Shown here: piece by piece, positions 1 to 8,309 of the stretch
Position numbering within the stretch: position 1 is the first letter of the stretch
Layout: each line of letters begins with the position of its first letter
NCBI GenBank assembly: GCA_003162415.1
Contig: PMOL01000004.1
Location: forward strand, 1 to 64,000
From: Candidatus Dormiibacterota bacterium
GTDB taxonomy: Bacteria; Chloroflexota; Dormibacteria; Aeolococcales; Aeolococcaceae
Reading direction: 5' to 3'
DNA length: 64,000 nucleotides
Translations under genes and position numbers: made by a program
Notes under the pieces: model-generated
What the model was told of the DNA's origin: nothing
What the model saw: only the letters and a program-made list of their open reading frames with translations
Database searches by the model: none

Positions 1-477
1 GCCGGGTGGCCTGGGTGAGGGTGGCATGGCACCGGGCTCGAGCGTCTCCGCCGCTCCCACCAGGATGCGCTCCAGCGGCGCCACCTGCTCCACGCCGACA
101 TCCTCGGCGAGGTGGGCGATCATGGTCACGTTGCTGAAGGAGGCCCGATCGGCACGGGCGCTGTCGAGCGTGGCCGGCAAGTCGCCCAGTGTCCGCGCCA
201 GATGGACGCGGTAGGCGGCGGCCTTCGCGGTCATGCCGCAGGAGGCTCGCAGCCAGGACACCGTGCTCCCCCCGCCATCGGCCTGTGCTCCGCGCCCGTG
301 ATGAAAACGGTGCAAGCGACGGAGGAACTCTGCTTCGAGCCGATCGATCGAGCGCCGGATGTCGATCAGGTCCGCGCCCAGGGCATATGTCGAGACATCG
401 TCGACGGACTCATCGACGAGTGCATCGACAGCCGCATCGACACGCTCCCGCGCATCCGGTATCGCGAACGCTTCCAT
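1..477 (-). CDS. DUF222 / 13E12-type HNH endonuclease family protein, 5' part only
   Basis: Reading leftward from an ATG at 477 gives 159 codons without a stop, so the gene runs off the left edge and only the N-terminal part is present. The translation has the DUF222 pattern: an acidic helical start, then IRRSIDRLEAEFLRRL, WLRASCGMTAKAA and a leucine-rich segment. Full-length members usually end in an HNH nuclease domain, which would lie outside the window. The 13E12 family is common in actinobacteria and often DNA-damage inducible or element-associated (family knowledge). A TACAAT hexamer and an SOS-like box lie just upstream, with almost no room for a leader. The domain call is from pattern recognition. 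Confidence 0.8.
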   Translation of the reverse strand, partial: MEAFAIPDARERVDAAVDALVDESVDDVSTYALGADLIDIRRSIDRLEAEFLRRLHRFHHGRGAQADGGGSTVSWLRASCGMTAKAAAYRVHLARTLGDLPATLDSARADRASFSNVTMIAHLAEDVGVEQVAPLERILVGAAETLEPGAMPPSPRPPG

Positions 478-610
478 GCACACATTGTACCAAACACCTG
501 TTCGCCACAGCACGGACAGTGTGGTCCGGTTTGCAGGTTATCGCCACTTCCGGCAATAACTCATCGGCGCCGAGTCGCCGTCCGGCCCGGGATCCGACCG
601 AAGTCGCCAT
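410..610 (-). CDS. possible 66-residue small ORF with a strong ribosome binding site
   Basis: An ATG at 610 is preceded by GAGGAGG four bases upstream, one of the best Shine-Dalgarno sites in the window. The 66-codon frame ends inside the DUF222 gene in another phase, overlapping it by 68 bases. The first half (VGSRAGRRLGADELLPEVAI) looks protein-like. The second half is rich in Cys and Arg, as expected where it is antiphase to the DUF222 coding sequence. I recognise no family. It may be a leader peptide, the remnant of a truncated gene, or chance. Confidence 0.28.
   Translation of the reverse strand: MATSVGSRAGRRLGADELLPEVAITCKPDHTVRAVANRCLVQCVHGSVRDTGCAGACRCGCRCTRR
491..504 (-). promoter_or_regulatory. 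SOS-like (LexA) box upstream of the DUF222 gene
   Basis: On the minus strand the sequence is CGAACAGGTGTTTG. It fits the Gram-positive/actinobacterial LexA consensus CGAACRNRYGTTYG at every defined position. A TACAAT hexamer (484-489) follows immediately, about 7 bases before the ATG at 477. A repressor here would cover the promoter, and the transcript would be nearly leaderless. The base match is seen directly; LexA control is inferred. Confidence 0.55.
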
Positions 611-645
611 GGCACCTCCTCGCAGCCGGGATCATTCCCTGTCAA

Positions 646-673
646 CCGAGGGGGTGCACTGACCCACCCTCGG
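646..673. other. hairpin in the 478-778 intergenic stretch
   Basis: CCGAGGG (646-652) and CCCTCGG (667-673) form a 7-bp stem, and the loop could add a GGT/ACC pairing. It lies 106 bases past the end of the small membrane-protein gene at 779, so it could be that gene's terminator, but no T-run follows on either strand. Apart from the SOS-like box, the small ORF and this hairpin I see nothing in the roughly 300-base gap. Confidence 0.3.
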
Positions 674-778
674 AGTCATCGGCGAGGGCAAGACGGTCAC
701 CTACGTGGCCACGGTATGCGAGTCAGCCCGCAGACACTGCACGTGACGTGTGCTGCGGCCCAGTGCAAGCGGCTGTGA

Positions 779-973
779 TCAGGAAGGTGGACGCCTAGCG
801 GGACGCCTGCGGATGATCAGCCACGTGTAGAGCAGCCCGAATGCCTGGAAGAAGAAGCCGACGATGAAACCGACAAGCCAGTCTTCTCCCCGACTCTTCC
901 AGATCGACCCACACCACAGCCCGAAGAATGCAGCGAGAAAGAAATATCCGGTGTAGATCGACGTCGCATTCAT
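779..973 (-). CDS. small two-helix membrane protein
   Basis: A 64-residue protein starting at ATG 973, with GGAG about ten bases upstream. A longer frame to 1027 adds a less likely N-terminus. It has two hydrophobic helices (about residues 5-22 and 31-54) around the charged loop WKSRGEDW, and ends in a basic tail (IIRRRPARRPPS). It is probably an integral membrane protein with its C-terminus in the cytoplasm. No family is recognised. It stands alone, divergent from the sigma factor gene at 1127. Confidence 0.6.
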   Translation of the reverse strand: MNATSIYTGYFFLAAFFGLWCGSIWKSRGEDWLVGFIVGFFFQAFGLLYTWLIIRRRPARRPPS

Positions 974-1126
974 CCCTTCTGCTCCCTGACTGACTGACGG
1001 AAGGCCGCCGATTGCCAGCGCCATCATTGTGGCTCAGCGCTGTCGAATCGGCTCGCCACCGGGTGTCACATCTGGTGGGTTTCGCGGGTCAATCTGATGA
1101 CACGCAGCAATGAGGGAATGTGACCG

Positions 1127-2011
1127 ATGAACGAGAACGAGTGGCTGGCGGAGCGATTCGAGGCTGAGCGGAGCCGCCTGCGCGGCGTTGCCTTCCGCAT
1201 GCTCGGCTCGCTGAGCGAGGCGGATGATGCCGTCCAGGAGTCCTGGCTCCGGCTGAGCCGCTCCGGCGCGAGCGGCGTCGAGAACCTCGGCGGATGGCTC
1301 ACCACGATCGTGGCCCGGGTCTGCCTGAACATGCTCAGGTCACGCACATCGCGGCGGGAGGAGTCGCTGGACGCCCAGGCGCCTGGCTTCGCCTTCGTCG
1401 ACCCAGACGCGACCGATCCGGAGCAGGAAGCCGTCCTTGCAGACTCGGTCGGCCTCGCGCTGCTGGTCGTCCTCGAGACGCTGTCTCCCGCCGAGCGGCT
1501 CGCCTTCGTCCTCCACGACACGTTCGCGATGCCCTTCGACGAGATCGCGCCGATCGTCGGGAGGACGCCTGCCGCCGCACGGCAGCTGGCGAGCCGCGCT
1601 CGCCGCCGAATCCGCGGGTCGGCGACGGTTCCCAATGCCGATCTCGCCCGCCAACGAAAGGTCGTCGATGCGTTCATTGCCGCATCGCGGAGCGGTGACA
1701 TGGAGGCGCTCCTCGCGGTGCTCGACCCGGAGATCGTGCTTCGGATCGATGCCACCGCCGTGCCTCAGGGCGCTCCACGGGAGCTGCGCGGCGCCGCCAA
1801 AGTGGCTCAGGGGGCTCTGGCGTTCTCGGCGCGCTCACAATTCGCGCAGGCGGCCCTGGTGAACGGAGCGATCGGTGTGATCATGGCGCCGCGTGGCCGG
1901 TTGTTCGGCGTTGGCGTCCTGAAGATCCGAGGCGATCGAATCGTCGAGATGGAGCTGGTCGCCGATCCGGATCGCCTGCGTCGCCTCGAGCTGGCCGTCC
2001 TCGACGACTGA
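1127..2011 (+). CDS. sigJ: ECF sigma factor of the ECF41 / SigJ type
   Basis: A 294-residue RNA polymerase sigma factor with region 2 at about residues 8-80 (FRMLGSLSEADDAVQESWLRL) and region 4 at about 110-165 (FVLHDTFAMPFDEIAPIVGRTPAAARQ). It has a C-terminal SnoaL-like extension (about 170-294). That extension defines ECF41 factors and modulates their activity in place of a separate anti-sigma factor. The conserved tail motif appears as ADPDRL, near the usual NPDKL. The oxidoreductase or carboxymuconolactone decarboxylase gene that often accompanies ECF41 factors is absent here. The start is ATG 1127 with GAGGG upstream. Confidence 0.88.
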   Translation: MNENEWLAERFEAERSRLRGVAFRMLGSLSEADDAVQESWLRLSRSGASGVENLGGWLTTIVARVCLNMLRSRTSRREESLDAQAPGFAFVDPDATDPEQEAVLADSVGLALLVVLETLSPAERLAFVLHDTFAMPFDEIAPIVGRTPAAARQLASRARRRIRGSATVPNADLARQRKVVDAFIAASRSGDMEALLAVLDPEIVLRIDATAVPQGAPRELRGAAKVAQGALAFSARSQFAQAALVNGAIGVIMAPRGRLFGVGVLKIRGDRIVEMELVADPDRLRRLELAVLDD

Positions 2012-2118
2012 GCCCGACGCGGGCAGCCAATCCGACGCCGTAGCAACGATCACACCGTGGATCGGAGAGCGCCTGCCGAAGGGAGCCGGGCACGGCTCGC
2101 TGCCCTAGAGTGCCCCTC

Positions 2119-2595
2119 ATGACAGATCCACGGATATGGTGCGTCGCGTGGTTCGCTGCGGCCATCGCGCTCACCGGGTGCGCAGGCGACGCCGTTTCGA
2201 CGCCGGCACCGACCTCGAACTACCTCCAGCAATATGCCAACGCCGGCTCGGCACTCGACACCGCCACGACGACGTGGGACGCGCTCGGCCAGGCACTCGT
2301 CACAGCGGGTACGAACACCGTCGCCAACGAGGCGCCGATCGACGCCGCGTATGCGCAGGCGCTGCAGGCCTTCAGCAATGCACTCGTCGCCATCGAGTTC
2401 CCTGCGTTAGCAACCAACGATGTGCATCAGATGGTCAACGCCGCGAACCTGGTCCGCACGGACCTCGCCGGGGTCGCGACCGGCGCGGTGTCGACTGCGA
2501 AGTTCGTCAGCGACGAGTCCAACCTCCAGACTGCGATCAACGTCGTCCAGCAGGAGCTGGGACTGGGGTCCAGCACACCAATCGCGGGTGCGTGA
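2119..2595 (+). CDS. putative lipoprotein, alpha-helical
   Basis: A 158-residue protein from ATG 2119 (GTG 2110 is possible). It begins with a lipoprotein signal peptide: a hydrophobic run, then the lipobox LTGC, with Cys at about residue 21. The mature part is Ala- and Thr-rich and predicted mostly helical, with regularly spaced small and acidic residues. It contains no Cys and no recognisable catalytic motif. It is probably anchored to the outer face of the membrane. No family or function is recognised. It is convergent with the DUF4389 gene. Confidence 0.65.
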   Translation: MTDPRIWCVAWFAAAIALTGCAGDAVSTPAPTSNYLQQYANAGSALDTATTTWDALGQALVTAGTNTVANEAPIDAAYAQALQAFSNALVAIEFPALATNDVHQMVNAANLVRTDLAGVATGAVSTAKFVSDESNLQTAINVVQQELGLGSSTPIAGA

Positions 2596-2633
2596 CGAGC
2601 GAGGTTACGCGCTCGGCCCACGGGTCGCCACGC

Positions 2634-4103
2634 TCAGATTGGCGGTGGCACGGGCATCATCCCAGCGGCGGGAGCGGGCGGCGCGCTGGGAACCGGGGGC
2701 GTCTCGTTGCCGCCGGGGTCGAAGCGGAACGGCGGGTACTCGTCGCGCATCAGCAGGACGTACACGAGCACGCGAAACACCCAGCGATTGGCGCCCATCA
2801 CGAAATCGAAGATGCCCCGCGGGTAGCGCGCGGTGAAGAGCAGCGCCAGTGCGGCGAACAGCGTGAGGAGGGCGATGAGTCCCCAGAGGTGCACCCCCAC
2901 TCCAACGCCGCCGGCAAGAACCGCGATGACGATGTATTGCGGGATTGCGAGCAGCCACCACTTGATGAGCACGAGTCCGCGCGAAAGGTGTTCGGGATAC
3001 GGCACATCGAGCGACGCCGGATAGTCAGTTTCGGCCGCGAACGTGAAGGGCGGATATCGGTCTGTGCCGAGAGCGCTGTAGCCATAGAAACCGACTCGCC
3101 ATGCCCAGCGCAACACGCCGACGTTGAAGTCGAAGATCGCACGTGGATATCGCCCGGTGAAGAGGATCGCGAAGAAGGCGATCACCGTCAGCACAAACAT
3201 CGCCACGAAGAGGAAGCCCAGCACGATGTAATGCGGGATGAGGAGCACCCACTTGACCAGCCACAGCCAGCGACTTATCGGTTCGTCGAGCTTCCCTTCG
3301 ATCCGCAACGGATAGCTGAGCGGCACCGACCGAGCCGGTACCGGAGGCGGAAGCGGGACGCCCGCGGGCGAGGGGGCGCCGCGCCGGCGGCGATTGAGCA
3401 TCACGATTCCGAGGGCCAGCAGCAGCACCGCGAGCAACAGGGCCACGCCGCCACCGATGAGCAGGCCAAGCGCAAGGGCGAACAGGAACGGGGCACTCGC
3501 CCCGATGGACACGTCGGCCGCGATCCCACGCGAACCATCGGCATTCATCAACACCACGATCCACTGTCCCGGCGAGACCGTCCAGGTCAGCGTTTGCGTG
3601 CCCGTTCCCGCTGCTTCCGCCTGCCAGAACGTCTCCGCGGTTGGAACCGCCGGTGCACCGCCGCCGTGAGCCGTGTAGTCGACCCGGTACGGCAGAAACC
3701 TCAGGTCGCTGAAGCTGTCATAGGCCACGCCATTGAGGTAACTGAGTGCACTGGAGCGCGGTGCAATGCCGATGAAGACGCCCTCGGGCGAAGCGCTCGA
3801 TGCGGCGATGCGCACCGTGCCGAGCGCACCCTGGTCGAGCGGCCATGCACGGCTCGAGAAGTTGAGGTCGAGGCTCGAGCTCGCGATCGCGTACGACGGA
3901 GCCGCCAGGCTCCCCGTTCCTGACGTGACGTACCCGGACACGTCGCGCTGAGTCCGATCGACCCACATCAGGAAGCCCCCCGCGGAGAGGAGGCCGAGAG
4001 TCATCAGCGCAAGAATGCTTCCGATGACGACGAGCACCACCGCACCAACCCGCGCCGGCCGTGGTGCCGGTTCGATCGGCGGTGGAGCCCATTGCGTGGT
4101 CAT
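2634..4103 (-). CDS. membrane protein with two DUF4389 repeats
   Basis: A 489-residue protein. ATG 4103 is chosen because GGAGGG lies six bases upstream. An N-terminal TM helix (about 20-45) is followed by an extracytoplasmic beta-rich region (about 55-200), a second TM stretch (about 215-245), and two copies of a DUF4389 unit. Each unit opens with YP and continues through paired helices to WLWLVKWVLLIPHY or LVLIKWWLLAIPQY and FTARYPRGIFDF-type turns. DUF4389 proteins are uncharacterised membrane proteins. It lies beside the PspC genes and may share an envelope-stress role (inference). Confidence 0.75.
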   Translation of the reverse strand: MTTQWAPPPIEPAPRPARVGAVVLVVIGSILALMTLGLLSAGGFLMWVDRTQRDVSGYVTSGTGSLAAPSYAIASSSLDLNFSSRAWPLDQGALGTVRIAASSASPEGVFIGIAPRSSALSYLNGVAYDSFSDLRFLPYRVDYTAHGGGAPAVPTAETFWQAEAAGTGTQTLTWTVSPGQWIVVLMNADGSRGIAADVSIGASAPFLFALALGLLIGGGVALLLAVLLLALGIVMLNRRRRGAPSPAGVPLPPPVPARSVPLSYPLRIEGKLDEPISRWLWLVKWVLLIPHYIVLGFLFVAMFVLTVIAFFAILFTGRYPRAIFDFNVGVLRWAWRVGFYGYSALGTDRYPPFTFAAETDYPASLDVPYPEHLSRGLVLIKWWLLAIPQYIVIAVLAGGVGVGVHLWGLIALLTLFAALALLFTARYPRGIFDFVMGANRWVFRVLVYVLLMRDEYPPFRFDPGGNETPPVPSAPPAPAAGMMPVPPPI

Positions 4104-4146
4104 GACCGTCCCTCCATGGTGCGTTTGCTTGAACCCGGGCAAGCGC

Positions 4147-4434
4147 TCATGACTGCGACGAGTGCCGGTTCGTCCCGGTGAGCTGGTTCGCGATCGATCG
4201 GTCGGTGCCCTCGTTCGGCATCAGCAGCCAGCCGGCGATGTAGAGGGCGATTCCCGCTCCGCCGAATACGGTGAAGACGGCAATCGCGATCCGGACGATG
4301 GTGACATCAACATCGCAGAATTCGGCGATGCCGGCGGCGACGCCCGCGATCATTCGATCCTTCGGGCGACGAAGGCTGCGGCGGCCGGTGTTGCCATCGA
4401 AAGAAGGCGGAGGCGGTGGTGGTGGTGCGTTCAT
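4147..4434 (-). CDS. PspC-domain membrane protein
   Basis: A 95-residue protein with one PspC domain (about residues 19-75): SLRRPKDRMIAGVAAGIAEF, then a TM hairpin with GGAGIALYIAGWLLMP. The N-terminus has seven consecutive prolines right after the start (MNAPPPPPPP). PspC proteins sense or transmit membrane stress. It is divergent from the PspC-histidine kinase at 4565, whose first 70 residues are homologous, so the pair probably arose by duplication and may act in one signalling unit. Confidence 0.85.
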   Translation of the reverse strand: MNAPPPPPPPSFDGNTGRRSLRRPKDRMIAGVAAGIAEFCDVDVTIVRIAIAVFTVFGGAGIALYIAGWLLMPNEGTDRSIANQLTGTNRHSSQS

Positions 4435-4564
4435 GGATCACACCCTAGGGGCGGACACGCGGGCGGACAATCGGGAACGACCCGGATTGAACCCTGACGT
4501 CACGGCGATCGCTTCAGGGTGTTCCCCAATAGCCCCACCAGCGCGCGAAGCCCATCATGGCTGC

Positions 4565-5881
4565 ATGGCAGAGCAGACCCGGGCCAAACGGCGCAGAGGC
4601 TCGTGGCGCCGGGTTCCGGAGCAGCGCCTCCTCGGAGGCGTCGCCGCCGGGATCTCGGCGCGAACGGGCATCGACATCACCGCAGTGCGAACTGTGTTCG
4701 TCCTTCTGGCGCTCGCCGGAGGCGCCGGGATCGCGTGCTACCTCGCGGCGTGGCTCCTCATCCCGGCGGTCGGGGAGCCGAGCAACATCGGCGGCAAGGC
4801 GACGAGCGACGGAACCGGCATCACGCTGGCTGCGGGACTCGCGTCGCTGCTCATCGCGGTTTTTGTGCTGCTATCCCTGGTCGGCGCCGGATGGATCGGA
4901 TCGTTCGCCTGGACCTTTGTGATCAGCACCATCGCGATCGTTCTGATCTCGCGAAACGCCCCGCAGGATGAGCAGGCAACGCTGCGACGGCTCGCCGATC
5001 CATTGATCGGCTTCACCGGCGACACCCGGCGCTCGCGAGTCGCGCTGCGCGCGCTGATCGCAGGAGTGCTCCTCGTCGCCGGTGTGAGCACGCTGCTGGT
5101 CGGACACGCGAGCACCGCGCTGCTCCGCCCGCTCGCCGGCGTCGCGCTTGTGGTGGCGGCGATCGTGGTGGTGCTCGGCCCCTGGTGGTTGCGGGCGGGC
5201 CGCGACCTGGTCGCCGAGCGCCAGGCCCGGGTCCGTGCCGAGGAGCGGGCCGATATGGCTTCGAGAGTCCACGACTCGGTGCTCCAGACCCTCGCGCTCA
5301 TCCAGCGGCGAGCCGGTGAGCCACAGCAGGTGATCCAGCTGGCGAGAGCTCAGGAGCGTGAGTTGCGCTCCTGGCTGTTCGATGGTCGCGCGCCCGGTTC
5401 GATGGCCGCGGACACCACCTTCGCATCCGGCGTGCGGCTCATCCAGAGCGACGTCGAGGCTCAGCACGGCGTCACCGTTGAGGTCGTCACCGTCGGGGAC
5501 CGCGCGATCGACGACGACCTCCAGGCAATGCTGGCATCCGCCCGCGAGGCGACTGTCAACGCGGCGAAGTGGTCAGGGGTCCAGGTGATCTCGATCTACG
5601 CGGAGGTGGAGCCGGACCAGGTCTCGCTTTTCGTCCGAGACCGCGGACGTGGCTTCGATCCGGCAACAGTGCCGCCCGACCGCATGGGGCTGTCCGAATC
5701 CATTCGCGCGAGGATGGTCCGGCACGGGGGCACCGCCACCATCCAGAGCGCACCGGGCGAGGGCACCGAGGTCAGGCTATCGCTGCCCCAGGCGTCCGGG
5801 GTGATCCCGCTACCGCCGCCGCCGCCATCGCTATTCCCATCACCGCCGCCCCCTCCGCCGCCACCGCCACCGCTGGCATGA
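4565..5881 (+). CDS. PspC-fused sensor histidine kinase (HisKA_3 type)
   Basis: A 438-residue membrane kinase from ATG 4565. Domains in order: PspC (about 10-70), further TM helices (about 88-130 and 160-208), and a HisKA_3 dimerisation domain with phospho-acceptor His236 in SRVHDSVLQTLALIQRR. The HATPase domain has the N-box REATVNAAKWSG (Asn332) and the G1 box DRGRGFDP. The tail ends SPPPPPPPPPPLA, with ten prolines in a row directly before the stop. The stop overlaps the response regulator start (ATGA). The pair resembles LiaS/DesK-type systems that sense cell-envelope state (inference). Confidence 0.88.
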   Translation: MAEQTRAKRRRGSWRRVPEQRLLGGVAAGISARTGIDITAVRTVFVLLALAGGAGIACYLAAWLLIPAVGEPSNIGGKATSDGTGITLAAGLASLLIAVFVLLSLVGAGWIGSFAWTFVISTIAIVLISRNAPQDEQATLRRLADPLIGFTGDTRRSRVALRALIAGVLLVAGVSTLLVGHASTALLRPLAGVALVVAAIVVVLGPWWLRAGRDLVAERQARVRAEERADMASRVHDSVLQTLALIQRRAGEPQQVIQLARAQERELRSWLFDGRAPGSMAADTTFASGVRLIQSDVEAQHGVTVEVVTVGDRAIDDDLQAMLASAREATVNAAKWSGVQVISIYAEVEPDQVSLFVRDRGRGFDPATVPPDRMGLSESIRARMVRHGGTATIQSAPGEGTEVRLSLPQASGVIPLPPPPPSLFPSPPPPPPPPPPLA

Positions 5882-6546
5882 ACGCCGCACGGAGCGAGCG
5901 GCCACGGGTCTTCATCGTCGACGATCACGGGCTGTTCCGCGCCGGGGTGCGTGCCGAGCTCGGCACTCAGGTTGAGGTGGTCGGCGAAGCCGACGACGTC
6001 GCACCAGCGATCGCCGGGATCGCGCGGACCGACCCCGACGTGGTGCTGCTCGATGTCCATCTTCCGGGTGGCGGCGGCCATGCGGTGGTGACCGCGTTGA
6101 AGGCCACCCATCCGCGGGTGCGATTCCTCGCCCTCTCCGCGTCGGACGCCCCTGAGGATGTCATCGCCGTCATCCGCGTGGGCGCCCGCGGCTACGTGAC
6201 CAAGACGATCTCAGGTGTCGAGCTGGTGGACGCCGTGCACCGTGTCGCAGCCGGTGAAGCGGTGTTCTCTCCGCGCCTGGCCGGCTTCGTGCTCGATGCC
6301 TTTGCGGCATTGCCTCCGGCAGACCAGGAGCGGCCATCGTTCGACCCGGAGCTCGACCAGCTGACGCCGCGCGAACGTGAGGTGCTGCGCCTCATCGCGC
6401 GCGGCTTCACCTACAAGGAGATCGCCCGTGAACTCTTCATCTCCGCAAAGACCGTCGAGAGCCACGTCTCCTCGGTGCTGCGAAAGCTCCAGCTCTCGAC
6501 CCGCCATCAGCTGACCCGCTGGGCGAGCGAACGGCGATTGTCGTGA
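5878..6546 (+). CDS. NarL/LuxR-type response regulator
   Basis: A 222-residue partner of the preceding kinase, starting in the ATGA overlap at 5878. The receiver domain (about 10-125) has the acidic pair in VFIVDDHG, phospho-acceptor Asp59 in DVVLLDVHLPGG and the Lys of GYVTKTIS. The C-terminal LuxR-type HTH (about 155-218) reads LTPREREVLRLIARGFTYKE, then AKTVESHVSSVLRKL. It is a transcription factor activated by phosphorylation. Its targets cannot be read from the sequence; the divergent pspC gene and DUF4389 gene are natural candidates. Translation is probably coupled to the kinase. Confidence 0.9.
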   Translation: MNAARSERPRVFIVDDHGLFRAGVRAELGTQVEVVGEADDVAPAIAGIARTDPDVVLLDVHLPGGGGHAVVTALKATHPRVRFLALSASDAPEDVIAVIRVGARGYVTKTISGVELVDAVHRVAAGEAVFSPRLAGFVLDAFAALPPADQERPSFDPELDQLTPREREVLRLIARGFTYKEIARELFISAKTVESHVSSVLRKLQLSTRHQLTRWASERRLS

Positions 6547-6553
6547 GTGGTGG

Positions 6554-7315
6554 CTAGATGAGCAGGTGCAGCGCGAACGCGACACCAAGAGCCACCACGA
6601 CGGTGCGGAGCACCACCGGGTGGAGGCGGCGAGCGAGCGCCACGCCGATGAAGCCGCCGGCCGCACTCATCGGCACCATGACGAGGACGGCGAGCCACGA
6701 CACCGGGCCAAAGAAGGCGAAGTAGATCGCCGCAACGATGTTGATGACCAGTGACATCATGCCTTTCAGCGCGTTGATCCGCTGCAGGTCATCGCGGATG
6801 AAAAGGCCAAGCACCGCAAGCATCATCACGCCCAGACCGGCGCCGAAGAACGCACCGTAGATGCCGCCGAGAAACTGCGCAACCGCCAGGACCGGCGAAC
6901 GGTGCTGTTCGCGCACGGGTCGGCGCGCGCGCACGCGCGACGTCACCACCGGCTGGAGGAGGAGCAACGCGCAGGCGGCCAGGATCAGCCAAGGCACGAT
7001 CGCGGCGAACACGTGATTTGATGTGCGCGTCAGGAGGATGGCCCCGACGATCGCTCCGGCGATGCTGATGGGTGCGAGAAAGCGCACGCGTTCGCGCTGG
7101 ACGCTGAGTTCCTGGCGGTAGGCGATGCTCCCGCCCGCATAACCCGGGAGCAGCCCGAGGGTACTGGTCACGTTCGCTGTCAATGCAGGAAGTCCGAGCA
7201 GCAGGAGCGCCGGAAAGGAGATGAGCGTCCCGCCCCCGGCGACTGCGTTCACCGCACCGGCGACGAGCGCCGCACCCGCGACCAGGAGCAGCTGCGCCGC
7301 GTCGAGGTGAATCAC
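6554..7315 (-). CDS. TSUP (TauE/SafE) family permease
   Basis: A 253-residue integral membrane protein with about eight TM helices. Family signatures include GAVNAVAGGGTLISFPALL near the N-terminus and GGIYGAFFGAGLGVMM in the repeated second half. TSUP proteins export or import sulfite, sulfoacetate or other organic anions. It is the last gene downstream of livKHMGF and the FAH-family enzyme (88-base gap), so it may move a product or substrate of that pathway. The substrate is unknown. Confidence 0.85.
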   Translation of the reverse strand: MIHLDAAQLLLVAGAALVAGAVNAVAGGGTLISFPALLLLGLPALTANVTSTLGLLPGYAGGSIAYRQELSVQRERVRFLAPISIAGAIVGAILLTRTSNHVFAAIVPWLILAACALLLLQPVVTSRVRARRPVREQHRSPVLAVAQFLGGIYGAFFGAGLGVMMLAVLGLFIRDDLQRINALKGMMSLVINIVAAIYFAFFGPVSWLAVLVMVPMSAAGGFIGVALARRLHPVVLRTVVVALGVAFALHLLI

Positions 7316-7403
7316 TGGTCGTGGGCCGCGGCGACTCCCTGGATGGCGAGCGTGGCTACGGCCGCGGACGGCTCGGATCCGATCGACCGCGAGCCCCCAG
7401 GCA

Positions 7404-8309
7404 TCAGGCCGGCGATGCCACCACGGCGTTGCGGAGCTTGCCGATACCCTCGATCTCCGACTCCATGACGTCGCCCGGCTGCAGGTACTCGGGTGGGGTG
7501 CGCGCGAACCCGACCCCCTCCGGTGTGCCGGTCGCGATGAGCATTCCGGGGAGCAAGGTCATGCCGACGGAGAGCCACTCGATGATCGCGTCCACCGGGT
7601 AGATCATGTCTCGGCTGTTCGCATCCTGCTTGACGTCGCCGTTGATCCGAAGCTGCAGGTGCAGCGACTGCACGTCCGCAACCTCATCTCGTGTCAAAAC
7701 CCAGGGGCCGACCGGGCAGGATCCGTCGAGGCTCTTGCCCTTGAACCACTGGCCGCCCCAGCCATTCTGCATGTCGCGGGCGGTCACGTCATTGAGCACC
7801 GTGTACCCGAAGATGTGGCTGAGCGCGTCCTCCCGCTTGATGTTGGCGCCGCGACGCCCGATGACCACACCGAGCTCGACCTCCCAGTCGATCTTCGTGC
7901 TCACCGACGGGTCGATGCGGATGTCGGCGTATGGGGCGGTGATGGTGGTGATCGCCTTGGTGAAGATGGTCGGCGGCCCAACTTCAGTGTTGAGCGCTCG
8001 GGCGCCCTCTTCGGCGTGCTTCTGGTAGTTGCGCCCGATGGCAAGCACGTTCCCACGCGGCGGATCGAAGGGCGGCAACAGCGTCAGGTCGGCAAGCCGT
8101 CGCACCGCGCTCGCCGGTGCTGATGACGCGAGGATGCGGAGACGCTCGAGTGCGGCGTCGCCGCCGTCGACAACGTCGAGGACGGTCGCCGGCAATGCCG
8201 AACCGGCGCCGTTGGCCGCAGCCGCGACATCGATGATCTCGTCGTCCGAACCATCGCGTCCCACACCCAGGCGCGACGCCTCACCGTCGCGAAACATGAG
8301 CAGCTTCAT
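7404..8309 (-). CDS. fumarylacetoacetate hydrolase (FAH) family protein
   Basis: A 301-residue cytoplasmic enzyme. The C-terminal FAH domain (about 95-298) has the metal-binding acidic residues in DWEVELGVVIG, followed by GYTVLNDVTARDMQ, GPWVLTRDEV and GTPEGVGFARTPPEYL. FAH proteins cleave or decarboxylate beta-diketo acids in aromatic or sugar-acid catabolism. It overlaps livF by four bases, so it is co-translated with the importer and probably acts on the imported compound or a derivative. It lacks the extra features of true fumarylacetoacetase; acylpyruvase or oxaloacetate decarboxylase activity is as likely. Confidence 0.88.
   Translation of the reverse strand: MKLLMFRDGEASRLGVGRDGSDDEIIDVAAAANGAGSALPATVLDVVDGGDAALERLRILASSAPASAVRRLADLTLLPPFDPPRGNVLAIGRNYQKHAEEGARALNTEVGPPTIFTKAITTITAPYADIRIDPSVSTKIDWEVELGVVIGRRGANIKREDALSHIFGYTVLNDVTARDMQNGWGGQWFKGKSLDGSCPVGPWVLTRDEVADVQSLHLQLRINGDVKQDANSRDMIYPVDAIIEWLSVGMTLLPGMLIATGTPEGVGFARTPPEYLQPGDVMESEIEGIGKLRNAVVASPA

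Noticed and set aside
640..645. TTGACA on the minus strand as a -35 element
   Set aside because: No -10 hexamer lies at 16-18 bases; the expected position reads CGAGGA, which is part of a ribosome binding site.
2136..3923. A 595-codon open frame on the plus strand opposite the DUF4389 gene
   Set aside because: It is antisense to a gene with clear membrane helices and a good ribosome binding site. Its product is rich in Arg, His, Glu and Gly with no fold signature, as expected of a shadow frame in high-GC DNA.
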